From a virus, in IMG/VR virus record IMGVR_UViG_3300042691_039283, positions 1 through 20,544 of that record: a DNA stretch of 20,544 nt, one strand, 5' to 3'. Positions 1 to 7,547 of the stretch are shown here, in pieces. Under the pieces are notes generated by a model. The model was not told where the DNA came from and did not search any database. It saw only the letters and a program-made list of their open reading frames with translations. A program made the position numbers and the translations under genes. Every line of letters starts with the position of its first letter. The stretch's first letter is position 1.

Positions 1-510
1 CTCGCCTAGATCGCCAGACTTTCGGAAAGCGGTATCTGCTTCTACTGCGTCTACTCGCTTACCAAACTTATTAACTTGTTCAATTGTTGCAGCAATGTCT
101 TTGGCGACTGCATCAAGTGAATCTTTTACTGCATTTGTGTCAACTTTTGAAGACTTTAGTACTTCGACTTCTGCCTGCAAAGACTTGACGGTTTCAGTTA
201 AATCGCTAAAGGCTGATGTAATTGTGTTCTTTAATTCTGCTATTGATTCAACAATAACATCATCTGATTTCTTCTTTGCCTTCATCTCTTCTTCATCTTC
301 CATGTCATCTTCTTCGGAATCTTCTTCCTCTTTAGATGCTGTAGATGATGATGCAGCCTTTTCTGTTTCAGCAACTTCTGTTGTTTCTACAACAACTTCA
401 TCTGCCTTTTCAGTTTCAACTACTGGAGTTTCAGCAACTGCCTCTGGAGCGATCTCTTCTGACTTTTCGATTTCGGTTACTTCTTCAGCAACCTTCTTTG
501 TTTTTGCCAT
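1..510 (-). CDS. Nested in-frame scaffold protein (internal start in protease gene, partial)
   Basis: An ATG at 510 is codon 251 of the protease frame. It is preceded by a full Shine-Dalgarno AAAGGAGG with an 8-nt spacer. The product would begin MAKTKKVAEEVTEIEK and run through an acidic low-complexity stretch, a cluster of Glu and Asp, a basic KAKKK patch and a heptad-like region (IAELKNTITSAFSDL onward) to the window edge. Acidic, helical, coiled-coil proteins of this kind act as capsid scaffolds. In phage lambda the scaffold Nu3 is made from an internal start within the protease gene C, which is the precedent. The in-frame start and ribosome site are seen directly; the separate product is inferred. 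Confidence 0.68.
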   Translation of the reverse strand, partial: MAKTKKVAEEVTEIEKSEEIAPEAVAETPVVETEKADEVVVETTEVAETEKAASSSTASKEEEDSEEDDMEDEEEMKAKKKSDDVIVESIAELKNTITSAFSDLTETVKSLQAEVEVLKSSKVDTNAVKDSLDAVAKDIAATIEQVNKFGKRVDAVEADTAFRKSGDLGE

Positions 511-1260
511 AGGATTTTCCTCCTTTGAAATCTTAGCACCAATGCCTTTAGCACTATCTACTAAGAATTTTACTATATCCATTTTTTCGTTGTCTTCTTT
601 TTCAACGAAACCTATATTCTTCATTTCATTTCCAGTAATTGGACTGTTTACTGTTTCTTGATCTGAAACCATTACTATTCCAGATTCCTCATCATAAAAA
701 ACATTTTCAAGCGCAACATCTGCACCTTTGACAATTTCAACACCATCAACTTTTTCAACTGACATAATATTTGCAAATTGATTTGCTGGAGAATCTACAA
801 GACTCAATTCAACAAGATCATAATCTTTAATAATTCTAATTGTGGAGTCTGACTTCTCATCATAACCGTCATCCCATTTATTCATTCTTCCACCGATTGA
901 AAATCCTGTTAGTGTACCGTCCAAAACTTTTTCCCATGTATCTTGTGCACCCTTAGAAACATATGCCGATACAAAAACTCCAGAATAAAACTTTTTAGAT
1001 TCTGGATCAAAATATCTATCTTCTTTAAAGTTAACCATTTTACCAACTGCTAGTGGTTGGTGCATTTCACGAATGTTTCCACGAAACTTTGAAAATGCTT
1101 TCATTGATGCCTCTGATGTAACTATGTCGCCTTGCTTATCAAGATTATCGAGTGAGGCAAAACCTGAGACGATACGTCTCTCCTTATCAACCTTCGCAAA
1201 TGGAAGGGAAAGTCTTACTGAGTCGCCAGTGGTGTCCCAATGGGCTTTGGATATAGTCAT
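1..1260 (-). CDS. HK97-type prohead protease fused to scaffold-like C-terminus (partial, 3' end outside window)
   Basis: The frame is open from the ATG at 1260 to the window edge (420 codons, no stop seen). Residues 1-165 look like an XkdF/HK97-type prohead serine protease. The motif KQGDIVTSEA lies at 42-51, a likely catalytic His67 in REMHQP, a likely nucleophile Ser121 in TGFSIGG, and ELSLVDSPANQ at 151-161. This fold trims scaffold and capsid N-termini during head maturation. From about residue 251 the protein becomes acidic, rich in Glu, Ala and Val, with a Glu/Asp run and a predicted coiled coil. That is typical of a scaffold, and an internal start there is annotated separately. The gene follows the portal, the usual head-gene order. 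The start lacks a Shine-Dalgarno site, but a strong promoter ends 10 nt upstream, so the mRNA may be nearly leaderless. The family call is firm; the exact catalytic residues are inferred from motif position. Confidence 0.88.
   Translation of the reverse strand, partial: MTISKAHWDTTGDSVRLSLPFAKVDKERRIVSGFASLDNLDKQGDIVTSEASMKAFSKFRGNIREMHQPLAVGKMVNFKEDRYFDPESKKFYSGVFVSAYVSKGAQDTWEKVLDGTLTGFSIGGRMNKWDDGYDEKSDSTIRIIKDYDLVELSLVDSPANQFANIMSVEKVDGVEIVKGADVALENVFYDEESGIVMVSDQETVNSPITGNEMKNIGFVEKEDNEKMDIVKFLVDSAKGIGAKISKEENPMAKTKKVAEEVTEIEKSEEIAPEAVAETPVVETEKADEVVVETTEVAETEKAASSSTASKEEEDSEEDDMEDEEEMKAKKKSDDVIVESIAELKNTITSAFSDLTETVKSLQAEVEVLKSSKVDTNAVKDSLDAVAKDIAATIEQVNKFGKRVDAVEADTAFRKSGDLGE
519..526 (-). 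promoter_or_regulatory. Internal Shine-Dalgarno for scaffold start
   Basis: The minus strand reads AAAGGAGG, then 8 nt, then ATG at 510. It lies inside the protease reading frame and is the best ribosome binding site near this locus, whereas the upstream protease start has none. It supports independent production of the scaffold part. Confidence 0.7.
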
Positions 1261-1270
1261 ACTAGAATAT

Positions 1271-1300
1271 ATTATAGAGCCTTTTTTACACAAATGTTAA
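1271..1300 (-). promoter_or_regulatory. Sigma70-like promoter for protease/scaffold gene
   Basis: On the minus strand TTAACA (1295-1300) and TATAAT (1271-1276) are separated by 18 nt, one mismatch from the bacterial consensus. The -10 ends 10 nt before the ATG at 1260, so the transcript would have only a few nucleotides of leader. It lies in the gap after the portal gene and could give head-assembly genes their own transcript. Confidence 0.65.
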
Positions 1301-1326
1301 TAAACTGTGAATAAACTTGTGGAAAA
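1295..1326 (-). repeat. Three phased 9-mer direct repeats resembling DnaA boxes
   Basis: On the minus strand three related 9-mers follow one another: TTTTCCACA (1318-1326), TTATTCACA (1306-1314) and TTATTAACA (1295-1303). Starts are spaced 12 and 11 nt, roughly one helical turn. The middle copy fits the TTATNCACA form of the DnaA box and the outer two each differ at one position. The last copy overlaps the -35 of the protease promoter, so a bound protein would affect that promoter. Chance in AT-rich DNA cannot be excluded. Confidence 0.45.
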
Positions 1327-2922
1327 CTATTGTGAAGATCTACCCTCGCCTTTTGGATTTCTTCCACTAATTGTGGCAGATCCGTCAGACTGATTGTTAG
1401 TTCTTTCTCCGTCCCTCGCCCTATCTGCTTCATTATTTTGCATTTCTGGCTTAGGCTGGAATGGCTCATCCCCTCCTTCCCTTTGTGGAAGACCGAGTAT
1501 AGACCTGGCTTCGTTAGGAAGCATAACTTGAGTCTTTACGTATCTTTCTAAAATTTGAGATTGTGCTATTTCGTCTGTAAGAGTTAGTTCATTAAACTTT
1601 AAAACAAGAATGTCAGTCTTTTCTTTAACAATCTTATTTAATGTTTTTTCTAGTTCTCTTTGTGCTGGTCTAGCAACCTGTTCTTTAAATGTGCGATCTT
1701 GAGCAAGTGCTGCTGCTATAGACCCAGAATCCCCTCCACCAATTTTAGATAGTGGCACTTGGTGCGCTACTAAAATATCATCACGATTTTGATTACGATA
1801 TCTTTCAAAAGAACCTTCTTGAACACCGTTCTCGATAGGCTGCATTGTGAACTCTACTTTATTAGTATCGCTGTCTCCAGGAAGTGGTATGTATAGTGTT
1901 CTATGAGATTGTCCTTTCAAACTTGTCTGAAGGAATCTAAACATCTTATCTTCTGCTTCTGCAGAAAGTCTGGCACCCTTTAGTGTCACAACATAACGAG
2001 GGACAGCCTTATTACTAAAGTAGTCGATGTTATATTGTGACGCTAACTGGTCTCCATGGAGCGAGTTTATTGCCGACATGATATCAGGTACACCATAAAA
2101 AGTATTTAAAGGCGAATACTGTTTAAAGTGTATGATTTCGTTAGGTCTTGGATCTGAAGTAACGGGATTAGCGTTCTTCGCACCAAAATTTCTAAAGTAA
2201 ACAACCTTCTGTCCTATAATCTGAACAAAGCCATCACGTAATCTACGAACACGCATTGTTGTTGCTGGTATGTGTCCGATATATCCTATTTCGCCACGAA
2301 TAGTTCTACCGACTTCTAGGTATCCATTACCTACAGCCTGTACATCTGTATAAACTTTCATCATTGTTGTTGTAAAAGAATCATCGTCATTTAGTGATTC
2401 TAACCAACCATGCATTTCGATCTTTGCTCTTTCAATTCTATTTCTTGCTCTTGCTACCTGCTCTTTATCTTGATTTGATTCAAGTCTAAGCATTGTTGCT
2501 GGAGAAACTTCAAAATCATATCCCAAACCCACAATGTTTTCTACTTTTGCATCAATGGCAGCATGGTTAGCAAATGATGTATCGTAATAATTTGCAAGTT
2601 CATAAACATTCCATGGTGGTGTAATTACATCAAATAATCCATAGCCATTTCTATATACCGTGCCAGGATTAATCTCTTTTGACTTTGCTCCATCAATACC
2701 TGACTGCTCTGCTCTTGCACTATCAAGATAACCTTGTGTTGGATTATTTCTATCTGCTTTTTCTACAAGCCGTGTAGTTCTTCTTCTAAAATTATTATCC
2801 AAACCATTGTAGGACTTTAGTTCAGACCATGCCTTATTAAATGGATCATCTGCTTTGAATTGATCTAATGGATTAACTAAATCGTCAACCCTTGCACCTA
2901 AAATATATTCATTTTCTTCCAT
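1327..2922 (-). CDS. Phage portal protein (HK97/PBSX type)
   Basis: This 531-residue protein matches the PF04860-type portal family in length and motifs. Portals form the dodecameric ring at one capsid vertex through which DNA is packaged and to which the tail joins. Visible features include PPWNVYELANYYDTS near the N-terminal third, HIPATTMRVRR, the family-typical EIIHFKQYSPLNTFYGVPDI, and QVPLSKIGGGDSGSI near the C-terminal third. The C-terminal 50 residues are polar, low-complexity and probably disordered. The ATG overlaps the stop of the upstream small gene (TAATG), indicating translational coupling. The protease/scaffold gene follows after a 66-nt gap with its own promoter. Confidence 0.93.
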   Translation of the reverse strand: MEENEYILGARVDDLVNPLDQFKADDPFNKAWSELKSYNGLDNNFRRRTTRLVEKADRNNPTQGYLDSARAEQSGIDGAKSKEINPGTVYRNGYGLFDVITPPWNVYELANYYDTSFANHAAIDAKVENIVGLGYDFEVSPATMLRLESNQDKEQVARARNRIERAKIEMHGWLESLNDDDSFTTTMMKVYTDVQAVGNGYLEVGRTIRGEIGYIGHIPATTMRVRRLRDGFVQIIGQKVVYFRNFGAKNANPVTSDPRPNEIIHFKQYSPLNTFYGVPDIMSAINSLHGDQLASQYNIDYFSNKAVPRYVVTLKGARLSAEAEDKMFRFLQTSLKGQSHRTLYIPLPGDSDTNKVEFTMQPIENGVQEGSFERYRNQNRDDILVAHQVPLSKIGGGDSGSIAAALAQDRTFKEQVARPAQRELEKTLNKIVKEKTDILVLKFNELTLTDEIAQSQILERYVKTQVMLPNEARSILGLPQREGGDEPFQPKPEMQNNEADRARDGERTNNQSDGSATISGRNPKGEGRSSQ

Positions 2923-3290
2923 TAGTCGTCTGCCCCATACTTCTTTATTGTTTGCTGCGCTGCATGTACTGCGCCAAGATCGTTTAGGTTTGGAATCAAT
3001 CCTTCTGACATTCTTTGCTTTTGTTCTGCATATTCTTCGTCAGAAATTCTACTTAGTCCCGCAAAAAATACAGCCTCTCCATCTGGCTCACCATAATGGG
3101 CTGCTGCTTTTCTGAGTTCTGCTATTTTAGTAATATCGCCTTTCATGGCAGGAATGTTTAAAATGTTTCCCTGTCCATCTGTAAACCATTTACCATTCTG
3201 TCTTTTCCAAACGTATATGCCCCAATCATAGTTTTTATCTATGACTGTCATTTTAGACTTACCAACTTGGCCAGGAATTTTACGTTTCAT
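2922..3290 (-). CDS. Conserved phage protein of unknown function upstream of portal
   Basis: This encodes 122 residues from the ATG at 3290, or 124 from an earlier ATG at 3296. I prefer 3290 because the TATACT hexamer at 3298-3303 ends 7 nt before it, which fits a leaderless start, and only 1 nt before the ATG at 3296. There is no Shine-Dalgarno site. The protein has no signal peptide or membrane segment. It contains YDWGIYVWKRQNGKWFTDGQG, a putative small beta domain with many Trp, Tyr and Gly residues, followed by a mixed alpha region ending LNDLGAVHAAQQTIKKYG. It is coupled to the portal gene by a TAATG overlap, so a role in head or portal assembly is plausible but not shown. Confidence 0.75.
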   Translation of the reverse strand: MKRKIPGQVGKSKMTVIDKNYDWGIYVWKRQNGKWFTDGQGNILNIPAMKGDITKIAELRKAAAHYGEPDGEAVFFAGLSRISDEEYAEQKQRMSEGLIPNLNDLGAVHAAQQTIKKYGADD

Positions 3291-3297
3291 TACCATC

Positions 3298-3308
3298 AGT
3301 ATACCATA
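3298..3308 (-). promoter_or_regulatory. Extended -10 promoter before the small pre-portal gene
   Basis: The minus strand reads ATATGGTATACT, an extended -10 (TATG-G-TATACT), 7 nt before the ATG at 3290. A second hexamer TATAAT lies just upstream, overlapping the stop codon of the LamG gene. The plus strand of the same site reads AGTATA...TATACT, so it is partly palindromic. Confidence 0.5.
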
Positions 3309-6300
3309 TTATACTGCGTCAGATATTTGTGATTGCCAAGATATGTCTTTAAATATGGAATACTCGTACCCCTCTATACTAAAAACACGAGTATCATCAA
3401 TAATTATTTTATTTGTTCCAGTATAAGCCTTGTATAGATCTGCTGGGTTGACACCATAAAAACTTAAAGAAGATTGAACTAAAACACCTTGCCACAAATA
3501 ATAGTCGTTCCAATACTCCCAATCAAAAATACCATCGGAAGAAAATTTAACCCTTGCCCAGGGCCTCTGTGTTACAGTCTGTATTTCTTGAAGACTGGTT
3601 GTTTGATAATATGACAAACTATTAAATATAATTGGTCCATTTATCATAATAGATCCAGAATAGGACTTGAAATCTAAAATAGAAGGAAATCCTATCCCTA
3701 TCATAGCCCATTCATTAGTGTTTATGATTGGTTCTTTAACAACTTGTCCATTTAAATAAAATACAATACCATCATAAAGTGCGCCAGTGTTACCGTCTAT
3801 TGCGTATATCTTTGCTCTTTTGCCTGTAGGATGATTTGCTATCATGTAGAACTTAATTATTTTATTTTTTGCATTTATTTGCATTATTTTTGTTGGAGCA
3901 TATGGGAAAAAATCTTCATTAAACCTAATTAAGGATTGTAAAGCCATTATCTCATAATTTGGTGTTTTGTTATTATTAACAGGAATTGCTACTCCACGAT
4001 TAATTAGTGGATCGTAGTTTCCTTTTATTTCTAGCCCAGAATGTCTTGTTAAATATAAATAAGGAGATGATCCTTTATATATTGTAAAAGGGTTTTTTGC
4101 TTTGTAATTATAATAATACCCGCTATTCAAATAGGGATAAACATTTGTTCCAAATCTTGTTCCTACATTATTTGCTGTATTATAATTAAATGCCTGTGAG
4201 GCTAATTGTAAGTTTTTAATTTTTATTGGTTTGTGTTTAATTCCGTTTATGTTAAATTCTAAATGAATTACAATTGCAATATCATTAAAATCAACACCTT
4301 TTGGCGGATAAATAACTACATTATCTACAACCTCATACTTTGTATTTATCCAACTGTCTCCAGGTGTAATAACACCATTTTTTGGAACATCTTCTGTGTT
4401 TATAAAAAATCCATTATTTGCATTTGCTCCAGTTGATAAATATTCAAAAGTAATATATGTTTTTAAAATTGAACTTGATGTATCATAAGAATATGTTTTT
4501 ATTGCTTTTTCAGCCAAATCTTGATAATCTACATATCCAGTATATAAATAATTATCCAGTGCCTCGTATGTTCTTTGTACTGGATATGAATATTCTAATG
4601 ATAATTCTGAATATGGCCAGCCGTTTTCATCTATAATCTGAGTTTCTTTAAATTTTGTAGGCGCTGGATAATTTATATTAAATTGTATAAAGTCTAAACC
4701 AAATTTTTCATCTCCATATTCATCAGTTATGTATTTTCCAAAGTAAGATAACGGAATATAGTCTTTCCATGATCCATTTACATCCACATCTAAATAAAAA
4801 CTATCAAAATAATTTTTTGGTGTTATCCCACAACTTGGATTATGATCCAATAATTCTACAGTTATAAAAGATGTTGGAGAAAATAACTCTGGATTTGAAC
4901 CTAGATAATAATTCCAAAATGCTTGATCTGCCTCGCCTCCATCATACTGAATTCCAGAGCCATAGGTATTAAATATATTTTCATAATCTTTTGGCACACC
5001 TAACAAATTAAACAAATTTTCAATGTCTTTTACATTTTTTTCTGAACATATTGCTATTTTATATATATTACCAGTAAATGTTTTTTCAAAATTTTTAGTG
5101 CCACCCACATACATTGATAGATTTGCATTTGTAAAAAATGCAGTTATGTTATCTCCAAAATAATCCCTAAATACATCTATTTCAACACCAACTGCGAATA
5201 TGTCTTCGTTTGAAACTGAAAGCGACTCATAGATAGTTAGCGGTAACTCTTCTCCATATTTTAATATATATCTAACATCATTTCCTACACATTCTATTGA
5301 AAAATAATTTGATAACTGATCTTCTAATCTTATTAAAACTCCTGTTCCAGAATATGTAGAGGGTTTTTTAAATAAGCCATAAAATGCGTGTGGCCTTTCT
5401 CCATTTAAAGAAAAATTATTAAAATATAAATATGAGTTAATATTTTCCCAGTTTTCAGAAGGTTTTAAATTTAAAAACATTAATTCTTCATTTTGAATTA
5501 CTGAGCAATCTATCAATAAATCGGCTTCTGATTTTGTATTATTGTCTATAAATATTTGTGGTGTAGAAAAATTTGGAGCAACTAAAGAATTATCTTCAAC
5601 AATGATGTTATCTAATGATGCCTGAGACCATGACCCTAGGTCTGGATAATTATAATTTTTTGCATAATCGGCAAATGAGTAATCAAATACGACAGAACTC
5701 CCTCCATAGGATGCATTTAAATTTTCTGGATATTCTACGCCTTGCCCATAAACAAATCTTCTTTTAGCAACTAATGATGGTACTAGGTATGGATAAATTG
5801 CTATACAGTCTAATTCTATAGGCTGAATATCTGAATATGCATAAAAACCTATCCAATCCTGATCTTTGTTATATTGATTTAGTTTATTTGGCAAAGACAA
5901 TGATTCGCTGTTTAAGGTTAAAGAAATTACCTCTTCTCCATTTAATAAAATTGTTGAAAGATTTGTAGAATATTTCCAATCAATCAGCATTGGCCTTTCC
6001 CATTGACCAATATAATATGAAGCATAACTATTATTTATTCTTAATACTAAAAATGATCCGTCTAAATAAATTCCATCTGTTGATGAAATAGGGCCTACAA
6101 TTCGTTTTGATGTAATAGACGAGTTGTTTGTACGTAACCAAAATTCTAAAGTAAACTCTTTATATCTTCCTCCATCTGATAAAATTTCATTTGAAGGAAT
6201 TATTAAACTAGGGCTATTATTATTATCATATAACTTAGTTACATTTTGTGATCCAAAAACCATAGGAATACCGAAATTTTTAGCAACTAATGAATTATTA

Positions 6301-7010
6301 TTAGTAAAATAATACCCAAAGTTTTCAGATAATCCGTATGCTGATGCCTGAATGACTTTTGATGAATTTAATGCTATCTCAGATGGAAGTGTTATTGGAC
6401 TAACACCCAAGGAACTTGACTGAAACTCTTCTGCCCATTGTCCTATTGTTATACCATTAATATAAAAAAGATAGTCTGCTAATTCTTGTGATCCTGTAAG
6501 ATAATTAATTTTTATAATTATTCTTATTGAAGAGTTTTCAAACTCTGGGCCAAAAGTTTCTGAAAGAAAATACCATTTATCTTTTAAAGATGCATCATAC
6601 GACTTAAGAATATCAACGTATGACTCTAACGCATCATCATAATATCTATAACCAATTTCAATACCTAAAGCATATGGACTTGTTGTATAAAAATAAGAAC
6701 CGACGGAAAACGTTTTAAGTGTTTGATTTAATTCATTTATATTAAATAGTTCTGGGCTTACCAAAGTAACAGAGAATGTTTCTGGCAATATGGCATTTGG
6801 AGAAATTTTATTAATAATACTATCTGGAAATGGCGCATCCAATAATTCCTCGGTCCCTAGAGAAGATCCATTATCAATAAACCATGCGGACGTATTTCTA
6901 TTATTTTCAGATATTAATGATACATAATCGGCTTTATCGTCTAATGCCCATAAAAACTTAGGGTGCTCAGAATATATTTTTTCTGCGTATAAATTTGAAG
7001 GATTAGACAT
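3309..7010 (-). CDS. Large LamG-domain minor tail protein
   Basis: This is the largest gene here (1233 residues). The N-terminus (NLYAEKIYSEHPKFLWALDD, residues 6-25) resembles the opening of minor tail proteins I know from actinobacteriophages. Residues about 282-410 form a LamG/concanavalin-like lectin domain (EFTLEFWLRTNN, then LSTILLNGEEV and DCIAIYPYLVP). A second lectin-like region around residues 530-680 is suggested by composition. The protein is rich in Asn, Tyr, Ser and Ile, with beta-rich repeats throughout, and has no membrane segments. It probably sits at the tail tip and binds surface glycans. No Shine-Dalgarno site is seen; a TGATAAAAT element ends 9 nt before the ATG. It is unusual in lying directly before the portal block rather than after a tape-measure gene. 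The tail role is likely; the exact position in the virion is inferred. Confidence 0.8.
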   Translation of the reverse strand: MSNPSNLYAEKIYSEHPKFLWALDDKADYVSLISENNRNTSAWFIDNGSSLGTEELLDAPFPDSIINKISPNAILPETFSVTLVSPELFNINELNQTLKTFSVGSYFYTTSPYALGIEIGYRYYDDALESYVDILKSYDASLKDKWYFLSETFGPEFENSSIRIIIKINYLTGSQELADYLFYINGITIGQWAEEFQSSSLGVSPITLPSEIALNSSKVIQASAYGLSENFGYYFTNNNSLVAKNFGIPMVFGSQNVTKLYDNNNSPSLIIPSNEILSDGGRYKEFTLEFWLRTNNSSITSKRIVGPISSTDGIYLDGSFLVLRINNSYASYYIGQWERPMLIDWKYSTNLSTILLNGEEVISLTLNSESLSLPNKLNQYNKDQDWIGFYAYSDIQPIELDCIAIYPYLVPSLVAKRRFVYGQGVEYPENLNASYGGSSVVFDYSFADYAKNYNYPDLGSWSQASLDNIIVEDNSLVAPNFSTPQIFIDNNTKSEADLLIDCSVIQNEELMFLNLKPSENWENINSYLYFNNFSLNGERPHAFYGLFKKPSTYSGTGVLIRLEDQLSNYFSIECVGNDVRYILKYGEELPLTIYESLSVSNEDIFAVGVEIDVFRDYFGDNITAFFTNANLSMYVGGTKNFEKTFTGNIYKIAICSEKNVKDIENLFNLLGVPKDYENIFNTYGSGIQYDGGEADQAFWNYYLGSNPELFSPTSFITVELLDHNPSCGITPKNYFDSFYLDVDVNGSWKDYIPLSYFGKYITDEYGDEKFGLDFIQFNINYPAPTKFKETQIIDENGWPYSELSLEYSYPVQRTYEALDNYLYTGYVDYQDLAEKAIKTYSYDTSSSILKTYITFEYLSTGANANNGFFINTEDVPKNGVITPGDSWINTKYEVVDNVVIYPPKGVDFNDIAIVIHLEFNINGIKHKPIKIKNLQLASQAFNYNTANNVGTRFGTNVYPYLNSGYYYNYKAKNPFTIYKGSSPYLYLTRHSGLEIKGNYDPLINRGVAIPVNNNKTPNYEIMALQSLIRFNEDFFPYAPTKIMQINAKNKIIKFYMIANHPTGKRAKIYAIDGNTGALYDGIVFYLNGQVVKEPIINTNEWAMIGIGFPSILDFKSYSGSIMINGPIIFNSLSYYQTTSLQEIQTVTQRPWARVKFSSDGIFDWEYWNDYYLWQGVLVQSSLSFYGVNPADLYKAYTGTNKIIIDDTRVFSIEGYEYSIFKDISWQSQISDAV

Positions 7011-7014
7011 TATG

Positions 7015-7028
7015 AGTATATTTTATCA
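7015..7028 (-). promoter_or_regulatory. Promoter for the LamG tail gene
   Basis: The minus strand reads TATGATAAAATATACT. TGATAAAAT (7020-7028) is an extended -10 ending 9 nt before the ATG at 7010. An alternative TATACT (7015-7020) has a TTTACA -35 at 17 nt spacing but ends only 4 nt before the ATG. Either gives little or no leader. Confidence 0.5.
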
Positions 7029-7547
7029 TACGATGCGTGTAAACCACCTTGGCATTGTATATCTATACCCATTGGATATTGATTTTACCCCATGTACAAA
7101 ATCTGGATTATCTGGAAAACATATTAAGTCTCCTGGCTCTGGTTTATGTGATATGTCATAACTAGGAAAATATATTTCTCCTCCATCATAATCATTATTT
7201 AAATATATTAATGTCGCTATATCGTTTGGCCTACTACTATCAAAATGTTCATGCATACCCCATCCTGGCTCAAACTTTGCTATATGAGTTTTAGTTTCAT
7301 AAAAATCTTGGAATGGTCCATCATAATTGTTTTTTACAAATTCGTATACATTTTTTGCATAAGTTTGCATTATTTCTAATATTTGTTGATTATTTTTTTG
7401 AATTTCATGATATGTATGAACAGTAAATTCTTTTTCTCCATTGCCATACTCTAAAAATTCTGTAGTATATTGTTTTGCATAATCAGATAAAAGGTTGGCA
7501 ACCTCTCTAGGCATAAATTCTTTTATATACTTTATTTTATTTATCAT
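7026..7547 (-). CDS. 2-oxoglutarate/Fe(II) oxygenase, prolyl-4-hydroxylase-like
   Basis: This 173-residue protein is about the size of a stand-alone P4H-type dioxygenase domain. The iron triad is visible as His101-x-Asp103 (MHEHFDSS) and distal His152 (DFVHGVK), and Arg162 in GYRYTMPRWF is placed to bind 2-oxoglutarate. TLIYLNNDYDGGEIYFP and PGDLICFPD are typical core strands. Such enzymes hydroxylate prolines or other side chains, or small molecules; the substrate is unknown. The ATG overlaps the stop of nrdJ (ATGA), so the two are co-translated. The nearby proline-rich tail repeats are possible substrates, but that is only a hypothesis. Confidence 0.88.
   Translation of the reverse strand: MINKIKYIKEFMPREVANLLSDYAKQYTTEFLEYGNGEKEFTVHTYHEIQKNNQQILEIMQTYAKNVYEFVKNNYDGPFQDFYETKTHIAKFEPGWGMHEHFDSSRPNDIATLIYLNNDYDGGEIYFPSYDISHKPEPGDLICFPDNPDFVHGVKSISNGYRYTMPRWFTRIV

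Noticed and set aside
95-661. Long open frame on the plus strand, Ser/Thr-rich
   Set aside because: It is the reverse complement of the acidic scaffold part of the protease gene; low-complexity Glu/Val/Thr codons read backwards as Ser/Phe/Thr. No ribosome site or family resemblance.
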